This document shows positions 9,201-19,003 of a stretch of 64,000 nt of DNA, piece after piece. Origin of the DNA: Oscarella lobularis (lineage: Eukaryota; Porifera; Homoscleromorpha; Homosclerophorida; Oscarellidae); contig NC_089193.1 of assembly GCF_947507565.1 (NCBI RefSeq), forward strand, positions 1,298,325-1,362,324, written 5' to 3'. The stretch's first letter is position 1. Each line of letters opens with the position of its first letter. Made by a program: the position numbers and the translations under genes. Below the pieces are notes generated by a model that had not been told where the DNA came from, did no database searches, and saw nothing but the letters and a program-made list of their open reading frames with translations.

Positions 9201-12200
9201 TTCATTCGCGGTTGTGGTCAGAAACGTATTTGCGGCCGATTGAGAGTGGTTTTAGTTCGATCAGCGCACTTTTTGTGGCGAACAGCTGCAGTGGAAGTGA
9301 CCCAGGCAGGGTTGTTATATATATACCCAGCGTTTCCATATACCTATCAGTAGCAGGAGCATGAGCTCTTGGCTAGGATAGAAGGGAGTTGGAAACGCTC
9401 TCCAAGGGTTTGACCATCATGGCCCGGTGGCTGGTCACTCTCCTCACTTGACGGCTTCGGCCTTCCTAGTCATTAGTTCCTCTGCGCCTGTGAGATACCT
9501 CTGATAGGGATAAACCTCCATAGCACCGTCTTCCGTGTGGTTTGTATCAAGTGTCGTAACCTTTTTAAATTTTTAAAAATTTGCTACGTGAAAGAGACGC
9601 GTTTTTTGACCCTTTTAACGGTCAAACGACGCGTTTCTTCAAAGGGGGCCTCACTTCAAAGTTTGTGCGTTTCTCATTGTATTGACCTCTTGTCTGATTT
9701 CTAGGAGCTAGTCATTTCCTTATTGCATCTTTTCCTAGGCTCCAGTGTGGTCTATCTATTTCAAAGCCAGATAGCCGAGAAGAGCATCAAAGCGTGACGT
9801 CGGAGCAAGCCAAAGAGGCGTTGGGATCACTCATATCTTGCATCAAGCACAGAGAAACGTTCATTAGCGTTACGAAACGCGTCGAAGCGGAACTGAGGCA
9901 AGTAGAGCCAAATTCAGAACCATTGATTTTATTATTCTCTTCGTTCAGATTGGCCATGTACGTAATGGACAACGATCCTTATCCTGTGGATCAGATCATG
10001 GGTCCTCTGTTGCGACATCAGTGCTGCTGGCGAGATCCCGACGAGACGAACGTCGTAAAAATGCAAGTTTGGATCGAGGGAGGATATCGATGCGTCGAAG
10101 TCACTCTTCTGTCTCCCCAAGGCAAAAAAACTCTATTATTAATTAATTAAAGCTTTAGGGTCGAGACCGTGCAATATCATTTTCTAGGAGTATCGTCGGC
10201 ACGTCGTCGACCTCGCCACGGATTCATTCTCGCGTATTCTGCAATTCGAAGAGCATCCTATAACAATATCAAGTCAGTTGATGATAGGATATCGTGGAGT
10301 GATTATGTCATCGATATTTGGGGTTGTTTTTTCTCTCTTTCCCCTAGGGTTCTATCCGAGTATCTTTCCCAGATTCCGACGCTCGTTCTCGCCGTCACGA
10401 GTCAAGTCAACGTCGAGACGGGATCGAGCGACTCGCTGAGAGACAAGCTGGAACTGGAGCTCCTTCAGTTCGGCAACGGTCTCGCAATTCGCCGCAACTT
10501 TCTCTTCGTCGCCACGTCGCCTCAAAAAGATCAACCAGGTAGAAAGAAAAAAAAATAGAGTGCGTTTCTCTCTAGAATTCGATTGTCTTTCTCTCCAGAA
10601 ACCATCTACCTATCCTTTTTCAAAGAGGCGTGGAAGAAACGCTTCAGCAGCGTTCTCACCCAAATGGGCTCATCTCCCAGCATGACTCCAATGTCGAATC
10701 GACCGCCGGCTCCGCTTCCACCCGAAGCCTTAGACGACATGACGCTATCGTCGCCGTCTCGCCTCACGTCGACAGACGGCGTCGGAAAGCCTTTCGGCGG
10801 CGTTTTTCCTCCGCCGCCGCCTCCGCTGCCGACGAACCCGCCGCCGTCGCTCGCGTCGCCGTCGCGCCGAACGTCGGCACCGCAAGGCCCCCTGCAGTTC
10901 ACGTACTACCACGAGATGCGATCGTCGTCGTCGTCGCCGAATCTCGCGAGAAAATCGCCGCAACCGCCGCCCGAATTGGCGGAGGCGACGGATGACGCTG
11001 CGGAAACGAGTCTTTATGCCGTCGTGAACGTGCGACGAACCAAGGACGAAGTTGAAGAGGAAGACGACGACGACGACGACGAGGAAGAAGGGATTGCGTC
11101 GCCGCCGCCGCCGCCGCCTCCGCCACGGGAAGAGCCGCTCTACGCGACGCCGCACGACATTCACGCCGGTCGAAAGCCGACTCGCATCATGAGCACGAAG
11201 TCCGTGAGTAAAAAGAGTCGAGATAAAGCGGAAAAAGTCCCGCCACCAGTTGCGACGAAGACGGAAATAGAAGAGGAGGAGTCTCAGTACAATTTGGTCA
11301 AAGACGCCGTGACCGCTTCCTCGTCGTCCGAGTCGCCTTTTCCCGTCGTCGTTGCCGAGAAGGAGCTCTACGCTTCGGTGAAGGATGCCGTCCCCGAGGA
11401 AGCGCAATACGCTCTCGTCAAGGACGCCGTTCCGACCGCCGAACCGGTGGCAAAGGAAGAGCCTCCTCCCCGTAAAGACGTCGCCAAGTCGCCGCTCTAC
11501 GCGACGCCGATGGACGTCAGCGCGACATTGAAACCGGTTCGCGTGTTGAGCACGAAACGACGAGACGAGACGACGTTGTCGTCGTCGTCGACGACGACGA
11601 CAGCGCAGCTGGACGTGAACGAGTTGCGCGCTCGTCGCGCGCGACGACACGGCTACGAACGAGTCGAAATCGACGACGGCGTTCCTTCGGTATCCCATTC
11701 GTCCGATCAGCTCTCGTTGCCGCCGCGCGGCGCGCCGTCGTACTCGTCGTCGAGCGACACGGCGTCGGAGGGATCGCCGTTGCTGCGTCGACGACAGGGG
11801 CGATACCGCGGCGGCGGCGGCGGCGACTCGACCGACGGTTTGCTTGGGTCCGCCGTGCACGGGGGACGAGGGCCGCGTACGTCGAGCGGCGGCAGTTCGG
11901 ATCTATTGGGAGGGAAGTCGAAGACGCCGGTGATGTTGAGAGGTTCACTGGGGTTGGACGATGACAAGGTGGCGGCGCGAAAGAGAGCCTCGTCGCAAGG
12001 TGGTGTCTTTTTATTTTGAGGTTGAATTTTTAATGGATTTTTTTGGGTTAGGTGAAATTTCTGTTTTTTCGATCCAGTCGCAAAGTGACTACGATCATTT
12101 CTTCACGAACGATATCTATTTTTTCTTTTTTGCCTTAGGCGAACTTTCCGTTATGTCGGTGGAGGAGACGGTCATGTCGCCGCGCGCCACGCGACAATTT

Positions 12201-13787
12201 TTCATATCGAGTCGCAGCACGGATATCGACTTTTATTACGACGACGACGGGATATTGTGCATTGACGACGGAAGTCTTTCTAGAGTAAGATTAGGATATA
12301 GTCACTTCTTGATACCTGAAAGTTGAATTAATCATCCTCTAGAGCCTTAGCGGAGGAGACTACGAGGTAGTAATAATGGTAAAGGGACTGCAAGAAGTTT
12401 GAATTATTTTTTTAGAAATTGTCTTTGCAAGGGGACTGGTCGTCGCCGTTTCTTTCGCCTGATCGGAGAAAGAAAGAGGTACAGTTTGCTTACTATATAT
12501 GTACAGTATGTATTTTGACGAAAATTTTTATTTTTTTTTGTGTGACAGCGTCAAAAGCAGGAGGCAAAGAGAATCAAGGAGCAGCGAAAAGTCGAAGAGA
12601 AGCGAAAGCGGGAATTGCGAAAGGAGGAGAAACGTCTCAAAGCGCGCTCGCCGGGACCGCCCTATCGAAAGATGATCGCGACTCCCGCCGCCGATCCGAC
12701 GTGGAACTACTTCGGCACGGAACTCCAAGAATTGGAGGAAATCCAGCGCGGCGCGCGCCTGCCCATATTCGTCGCCAAATGCGTGAAAGCGATTGAAAAT
12801 CACGGTAGGAGGATCTCTCGCGAGAGCGCGCGGCGAAAGAGAGAGAGAGAGAAACGAGCGTCTATTTTTTTAGGAATGAAAACGGAAGGACTCTATCGCG
12901 TGTCGGGCAAAAAGGACGTCGTCGACGCTCTCAAGACTAAATTCGATTCCAGTATGACGTTATAGTCGTTGTTCGCTCCTCGATTGCGCGCACACTATGC
13001 TATACGACGGCGCCTCTATTTTCTTTTTTCTCCTTGCAAGATCTCAACGTCGATTTCGACTTGTGGGCGCAGGAGAACGTTCACGTTCTCACGACGGCCG
13101 TCAAGTCGTTCTTTCAGGAGTTGCCCGAGCCGCTCTTTCCCGAGCAGGTTCTCCAGCATCTTCTCAATGCAATGGGTGAGTGCCGCGCGCGCAGAAACAA
13201 CGCCGCCCCGATTTCCTGTTTTATCTTATCTCGCTCTTCTTCCTCTCACGCGCGACGTGCAGCCAAGCCGGTGAGGGAAGAACGGCAGGAGAAGCTGAAG
13301 AACTACGTCGAAGGCGGCCTGCCTTCGCTCAACTATCGAGTTCTCAAACACATCGTCGTTCATTTGCACAAGTAAGTGACGAGAACGCAACGGTCCCCGT
13401 CCCCTTTCGGTTTCCCCGAGGAATCGTCCCGTTATCCTATTACTACTGGGAGCAGGATAATGAACGCTGACCTCTTATCATTATCACAGACGTTTCTCAT
13501 CTCCTTCTAGAGTTATTCAACATAGCGATGTGAACAAGATGACGGCGACCAATTTGTCGATCGTTTTCTGGCCGACGCTGGTTCGACCGAATATCACCAA
13601 CATACGAGACCTGATATCGTCGCCTGACATACCGGCAAGTCTTGCCGATATGATGACGACTCTCATTAAGGATTGCAACTATTTCTTCGGCGAAGTCGAT
13701 ACGACGGACGGAGCGATTATCGAAATTCCGGCCGATCCGGCTCCTTCGCAATCGCAGGGCGAAGATTTGATTGATTTTACTGCCTGA
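6245..13787 (+). CDS. ARHGAP35: p190RhoGAP (ARHGAP35/ARHGAP5 family)
   Basis: p190RhoGAP switches off Rho at adhesion and cortical sites. The start MAASDSP is chosen because the P-loop region CRVSVVGLSG...GVGKSCLCDRFVR follows at the usual distance, and NNRHFLYWG matches the family. Order along the gene: N-terminal GTP-binding domain (6280 to about 6990); FF domains (about 7020-7990, TWERCRRLM, TWAECQATM, SWADVKDYL); pseudo-GTPase domains (about 8140-8740 and 9740-10560); a proline-, acid- and tyrosine-rich middle (10680-12000); and RhoGAP (about 12690-13715) with the arginine finger in EGLYRVSGKK and NLSIVFWPTLVRP. It ends EDLIDFTA. There are about 18 introns, mostly about 60 nt. One intron, about 8741-9738, is enlarged by a dispersed repeat. 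The vertebrate paralogues ARHGAP35 and ARHGAP5 cannot be told apart here. Confidence 0.95.
8901..9656 (+). repeat. Dispersed repeat element, copy 1 (in p190RhoGAP intron)
   Basis: This 756-bp block is repeated with high identity at 58181-58945. Both copies begin GTAGCGCACGTTT and end AAAGGGGGCCTCACTT; flanking sequence is unrelated. Near the 3' end is a hairpin (TTTGACC...GGTCAAA, 9605-9626). In the middle is a TATATATA tract (about 9313) followed by a region with short inverted repeats (AGCGTTTCC/GGAAACGCT). A 72-codon frame at 9146-9364 survives in both copies but matches no domain I know. No long terminal inverted repeats, LTRs or coding domain are visible, so a non-autonomous transposon or SINE-like element is likely. 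Confidence 0.75.
11041..11560 (+). other. Repeated tyrosine motifs inside p190RhoGAP linker
   Basis: Within the disordered middle of p190RhoGAP, tyrosines recur in near-identical contexts: LYATPHDI and LYATPMDV (each followed by a PTRIMSTK or PVRVLSTK stretch), and QYNLVKDAV, LYASVKDAV and QYALVKDAV. The repeats look like SH2-ligand sites that multiplied by internal duplication. Vertebrate p190 uses a phosphotyrosine in this region to bind p120RasGAP; equivalence here is inference. Confidence 0.6.
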
Positions 13788-14099
13788 ATTGACTTCTGCA
13801 TAGTTCTTCGGTATTTACTCGGTTTTGCGTTTTTTTAGCTGACGCCTTTCTTCAATCCCTTTTTCCCCCCTCGTCGCTTGCGTTTGGTTTGGGGGAGGAT
13901 TGGACTGAGGCGACGGCGAATTCTATTATGAGAAATTCTATATATGATTTATGCGTTATAGAGATTGTTTTTTTGGTGCCGTTATGCATGCTGTAAAAGA
14001 AATGTTTTCAAGGTATTTCGTGAGCGCATTTTCGTCCTATTTTTAATCTTTGATAGATGACGTCACCTTAGCGCGCTGTGGCAACGCACGTGGTCGAAC
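13788..14099. other. p190RhoGAP 3' flank
   Basis: No gene is seen in these 312 bases. They follow the p190RhoGAP stop and are T-rich, as expected of a 3'UTR, but contain no exact AATAAA. They end at the tentative small gene starting at 14100. Confidence 0.4.
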
Positions 14100-15367
14100 A
14101 TGGACGAAGAAAACGACTGGAAAATGGACGAAATAGCTGAGGTACGACACTCTGCACCCTTCTAGATGCAATAGAAAACGTTCGCGATTCTTCCCGTCTT
14201 TACGAAGTCGCGAAAAGGGGGAGTTTCGCGCATCGTTCGCAACGTCGTGATTAGACGCTCAAGAAATCGCGATTTCTTGATTCCTGTTCCCTTCATACCC
14301 CTTACAAATTATCCTTGCGTATCGAAAAACGATTTTTTTGGCCGAAAAGGAGTCAAACGGCACTTCGATTTGGGAAGAGCCTAAAAGTAGACAATGGGGA
14401 TTTATGTAGCCATCCCCCCAAACTCCGACTTTTCTACGTCAAACGATAGAGCTAAATTATGGTCTCAAATTTGTCTATCACTGCTTTTTTGAGAGGCGTG
14501 GCTAATATAGGAAGTGAGTCTTTTTCAGTGTGAAATTTGACTCGTACGAACTGTTTGACCTCATAGGATTGATCTACTGATAAAGTAGAGTAGATCTAGC
14601 GCGTTTATGTGGAAATCGGCGAGGTCAGGTTTTTATGCAACCGTGAACTATAGTTCATGGTTTTTAGTCAAAAACCGTGCCTCTCAGAACTCCGAATTTT
14701 CTATGTCAAACGTTAGAGCTAAAGCACATAGTTATTTCTACGGTCTCAAATTTGTCTACCGCTCCAAATATGTTGCTTTTTTGAGAGGCGTGGCTGATAC
14801 TAGTGTGACCGGAAGCGGGTCTTTTTTCGTGTGAAATTCGATTCGTACGAACCGTTTGACCTCGTAGGGTTGTTCTACTGATAAAGTAGAGTAGATCTAG
14901 CGCGTTTATTTAGAAATCCGTGAGTTGAGATTTTTAAGCAACCGTGAACTATAGTTCATGGTTTTTGGTCATTTTGGTGACCTCTCCGATTCCTAAGATT
15001 TCTTTATAAAACAATGGGGATGGGATGCCTGTTTGACCTCGCGATACCGAAAGGACCTCACACCTCAAATTTTGGCTGAAATCGGCATTTTTTGTAGATG
15101 CCTATATCGATACATGGATCAATTCCCTCCTCCTCCTCCACGGCGTTCCTCAAGTCATTCAAGGTAAATAAGACAGTAGATTTGAGTGCACTGGTTTCAA
15201 TTTCAATTTTAGTTCTCTCCTCTCCCCAACGGATCGATCAATCCGACGATACAGATGCAGAAAGAAGAAGAAGATGTAGACGAAGACATCACCCTGGGGA
15301 CTTGGGTTAAAGTCTCCCTCCTTGTGGGCTGGAGGTTAATCAGCGCCTCCCCTGTGGACTTGGGTTA
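14100..15367 (+). CDS. Tentative three-exon small protein, unrecognised
   Basis: Three pieces join in one frame across good splice signals. Exon 1 is at 14100-14141 (MDEENDWKMDEIAE, donor GTACGA), exon 2 at about 15098-15163 (acceptor TTTTTGTAG, donor GTAAAT) and exon 3 from about 15213. The product would be about 95 residues: an acidic start, a Ser/Pro-rich middle (FSPLPNGSINPTIQMQ), an acidic patch (KEEEDVDEDI), and a tail that runs into a minisatellite and stops at 15367. An AATAAA at 15666-15671 could end the transcript. Intron 1 (about 955 nt) is unusually long for this window and carries a tandem duplication. I recognise no family; it may be a real short gene or a chance join. Confidence 0.35.
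14421..14971 (+). repeat. Two-copy tandem direct repeat (~250-284 bp units)
   Basis: Unit 1 (14421-14670) and unit 2 (14688-14971) share long runs: GAGAGGCGTGGCT, TCGTACGAAC, CTACTGATAAAGTAGAG, TAGATCTAGCGCG and AACTATAGTT. Unit 2 has about 30 extra bases near 14730. Each unit ends with the near-perfect palindrome CCGTGAACTATAGTTCATGG. Divergence of roughly 15-20 percent suggests an old duplication. Confidence 0.8.
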
Positions 15368-15525
15368 AAGTTCACCCTGGGGACTTGGGCAAAGTCTCCC
15401 TCCTTGTGGGCTGGAGGTTAATGCGCTCTCCCCTGGGGACTTGGGTTAAAGTCTCCCTCCTTGGTGGCTGGAGGTTAATGTGCCTACCCCCTGTGGACTT
15501 GGGTTAAAGTTCACTGTGGGGACTG
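15290..15525 (+). repeat. Minisatellite of CTTGGGTTAAAG-containing units
   Basis: Three units of about 57 bp (CCTGGGGACTTGGGTTAAAG, then TCTCCCTCCTTG, then GGCTGGAGGTTAAT) alternate with two shorter units of about 25 bp (CCTGTGGACTTGGGTTAAAG). The start of the array lies in the last exon of the tentative small gene and appears to encode its C-terminus. Confidence 0.8.
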
Positions 15526-16584
15526 CAGTCTCAGTCTCACCGCTTGGCCTCTGATGGGGGTCAAGTGGCAGCGCAGGAGCGACGGCCCCGGGACAACCAA
15601 GAAAGAAGGAGGAGGAGGAAGGAGGAGGACTTTTATATTTTAATTGTTGCATCCGGGATATTTTGAATAAAATTTTGAACATAGTTTCTCCTACTTTTAT
15701 TGTAAAAAATAAGCGCGCGCGTCATGCAATGTAATCTACGCGCGTTAGCTCAGGGACTGCTGTGCACGCAAGTCCCTAAGCTAAAGTGCGTTGCTTTTGT
15801 CTCCATACCCCTGGAGATCAAGAGCAAACGCATGCAACTACGCACCTACTCATGCACGAAAACATGCAAAAAAAACAAACGCATTTTCATGCAAATAGTC
15901 TAAGTCACTTCTCTTCATCTTGAGCAATTTTCTTCCTTTACCTCTTCAGAGAGAACTAAAAGAAACAAGAGACGCTCTTACCGAAAGATATTGTGCTATG
16001 ATGAGGGGAGGAGAGGACAAGGAGCTTCACTACGTAATGTCGAAGCTCTCCTTGCTGCGCGATTGCGTTGGCGCATAAACGAAGACGAGCCGACGGAATG
16101 AGGCCCGGAATGAGCAACTTTATGTGGGGCCCCACCGGTGTTCAATTGCACTAGAGGCGTTCGCGTGTTCAAACGGGAGCGCGTAGGCACGAAAACGTAA
16201 GGAACTTATCGAGAAGAAAGCACGTGGTTCGGACGAGAAAAATCGAGGTCCCTTTGCTCGCGAGCTGCGGCAGAAAGGCGCGTAGTTCAGCGCGCGATGA
16301 GGAAGAGAAGCAATTCGCGAACCGACGTCGCGGTTTTGGGGGGACCCTCCATGCGCGATCGCGCTGGGAAGCATCCTCGTGCGTATAATGCGTATGCGAG
16401 AGCATAAATAAGCTTACCATAGTTGCGTCCGTTGGTTGGAGAAGAGCGAGAGACGCACGGCGGCGCGGCGCGGCGGCGGCGTCCGTTCGAAGTGAACGTT
16501 AGGCTCCAATGACGCAATTCCTCCAGGCCCCGGACAAGTGCACGTGCTGAATTTCTAAAGCAATACTTTCTATACATATATTTC
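15368..16584. other. Non-coding stretch between small gene and MFAP1
   Basis: No convincing gene is seen. It holds the end of the minisatellite, a GGA-rich tract (15608-15640), an AATAAA at 15666-15671, an imperfect hairpin (about 15745-15784) and CpG-rich sequence at 16100-16550 with short open frames only. The CpG-rich part could be an unannotated promoter or non-coding exon. Confidence 0.4.
15745..15784. repeat. 14-bp stem hairpin
   Basis: TTAGCTCAGGGACT and AGTCCCTAAGCTAA pair over 14 bp with one mismatch around a loop of about 12 bases. The TTAGCTCAGG part resembles a tRNA A-box, but no B-box or cloverleaf follows, so it is recorded only as an inverted repeat. Confidence 0.6.
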
Positions 16585-18735
16585 TCAGGTTTTACGTTTT
16601 TTAGCTGAAGGTCTCTTAAAATCCTGTCTCTGTCCTACTCCGCTTCCCACCATCGCCGCGTTGCCCTGAGAAGGATTAGCCTGGGACCACGGCGAATCGA
16701 ACTTAGAGAAAAAAATTAATAAATAACGTGAAGAAGCGGAGAAAAGATAGGCAACTTTACCGATGTGTCTTGGTCAACAAGATGAGTGTACTTTGTTCTG
16801 CCTGCTAGACCGAAGTTTTTCACCTATTAAATAAGAGAGAAGAGTAGCCTACACTCAGACGGAAATCTCCACTCTCATTTCTGATGTGTACCTGCATGAC
16901 TTTGGGTAGAATTGTCTTGTCAAAATGATCTTCTAGAGTCGGCTGAGCAAAATCTCTCTTGAAAACGTCTTCTTCTTCGTCCTAATAAAAATAAAACAAA
17001 ATTGTTCAGAGCCCAAAAGAGACCCCCCACTGTTTCTTACCAAGTAGAAGACGCCTCTGTGGTAGTACTTTTGCAGGAATTTCATCTTCCCTTTCGTCTG
17101 CTTATTCGTCGTCATCTTGGGCCTCTCTTTGAATTCCTGCTCTCGTTGCTCGTCGGTGAGTTGGTGCAAACGATCGAGCTCCTGCTTCTCCTTATCAGCT
17201 CTAAAGGAAAAAAAAAAAGAAATAATAGGATTCCATGTGCAGAGAGAAGATTCCTACTTGTCGCGGTCCTCGCGATCTCGTTTTATTCTCTTTAGCTCTC
17301 TCACTTTCCAAGCCTCGTACTGGGGGAGAACGCAGACAAGATATATTTACAAGGGCACACCTACACCTCCTGCACATGGGACTTACTGCGTCTTCTTCAT
17401 TCTCATCGTCGGTGTTGACAGCATCGACGGACTGTGCAACTAACGCCAATAGATAAATGACTATGCGCACATTTGTGTTCGTTATACTATGTACCTCCTT
17501 GTTCATCCTGTAGCTCTCGTCTTATGACCTCCTCTGCTAACTGCGCGAGGAGCCCATCAATCAACTAAGCCTTGCGATTAAACGATTTTATTTCACCTTC
17601 AACGATTCGTTCTTTCTCTGCTTTGCGGCCAACTTGGCATTTTCTTCCAGCCGAGTTTTCGACTCCTCAATTATTTTTCTCTCCTCGACGGTCACCCTAT
17701 CGCTCCTACGCATCCAATTAAGTTTATATATAGCTGATATCGCGACACCTAATTCACTGACCGTCGAATAAAAACCGGCTTGAGCCTCGTCGTCAAATCT
17801 TCCTCATAGTCACTCGAGTCTTCATACTCTGAAGACTAGATAGAGACACCACTTAGACCATCTCGTTTTCCTTCAAGAGAAATTCGATTTGCCTCGTCAT
17901 CGTCATCATCGTCCTCCTCCTCTTTCCCTGACTTCTCCTCCTCTTCAATAGCCAATAAATCGGCCTCCTCAGTCTCTCGTCGTTCCTGAGCCTTTTGTCT
18001 CAGCAACATTCGTCGTCGTTCGATTTCCTAATAAAGGAATATTCAAAACCCTGTCGCCCTTTGGATCCCACTCAACCGACCTCGTCATCGATTTCAGCCT
18101 CTTCTTCTTCCTCCTTCTCCTGTTCGTCGTCTCTCTGCAACTCGCCATCGTCATCGTCCTCCTCCTCCTCATCCGCCTTGAGAATTATTTCCGGTTCGCG
18201 AACGCGATGCCGAACACTGAGCATAAAGACACGCCTTTTCATTCCACAAAGTATATATAGTATATATATATATACCGTTCCTCTTCCTCGTCGTCTTCCA
18301 TTCTTCTTCGCCTCTCCTTTAGCCTTCTCAATCGCCGATCCTCCACAGCGGTCTCGTCCTAGAAGGGAGCGAGCTCGAATGTGAGGAAATCGTTCGAGCG
18401 GCTCTTTGGTCACCTCTTCCACGCCCATTTCGACTTCTTCGTCTCCTTCTTCGTCTTCTGCTTCGTGCAGGACGAATTCGTCGTCGTCGACGTCGTCGTC
18501 CGCCGCGTAGTCGGGTCTGGATGAAGAGAACGCCTATGGGGAGTTCGTAGGCGCGGCGAATTTCGATTCCTACCTTTTTCCTGCGACGTAGCGCGATACT
18601 TTGACCTTTTGCATGCGAATTTCGCCTAGATTTGTGTCAGAGATTAACGTTTCGTGCTCTTTTACGGCGCCTGCCTTTCTCATTGCGAACGGGAACGGCT
18701 CCTGCTGTCGCGTTGATCGGCAAGTGCTTCGCCAT
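16585..18735 (-). CDS. MFAP1: MFAP1, spliceosome B-complex protein
   Basis: Despite its name (microfibrillar-associated protein 1), MFAP1 is a nuclear splicing factor of the precatalytic spliceosome. The start MAKHLPINATAGAVPVRNEKG matches the family's STAGAVPVRNEKG. Later exons give GEIRMQKVKVSRYVAGKRPDYA, long acidic tracts with EEAEIDDEEIERRR, KMKFLQKYYHRGVFY, KRDFAQPTLEDHFDKTILPK-like sequence and the end PSAKKRKT with a TGA at 16585. These are all family hallmarks. The protein is broken by about ten short introns. The first donor appears to be GC (AAAG then GCAGGC). It is read in the same direction as VCPIP1, about 270 bp downstream of its end. Confidence 0.93.
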
Positions 18736-19003
18736 TTTTCCCAAAGCGCGCGCTAACGAAAATCTAGCAGCAAGCAGAGGACTAAAGAGAGAACACTTGG
18801 ACATTTAGTTTTATCTCTGCTCAGAGCTTTAATTTCTAGCCCTTTTCGAGAAACAAACAAACAAGCAATTTTCTTGCAATACCGTATACTTTGGAATTAA
18901 CTAGCAGCACAACTCTCATAATCAGTCACACATAGATTAAAGTTACTCATATCATAACCAATTCAGTTCTTACAGAACTACATCGCTACATTATTGTCTT
19001 GCA

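Noticed and set aside
9146-9364. 72-residue frame conserved in both copies of the dispersed element
   Set aside because: Conservation is no higher than in the non-coding parts of the element, and no domain or good start context is visible.
9605-9656. Helitron 3' end (hairpin near terminus)
   Set aside because: The hairpin is not followed by CTRR within about 12 bases and the 5' end does not begin TC, so Helitron criteria are not met.
10745-11860. 371-residue Arg-rich minus-strand frame opposite the p190RhoGAP linker
   Set aside because: Poly-Arg runs are the reverse of Pro/Ser/Asp-rich codons of the real gene; no homology.
15740-15790. Possible tRNA gene because of GTTAGCTCAGG
   Set aside because: The A-box-like string is one arm of a simple hairpin. 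No B-box (GGTTCGANNCC), anticodon arm or acceptor pairing can be found.
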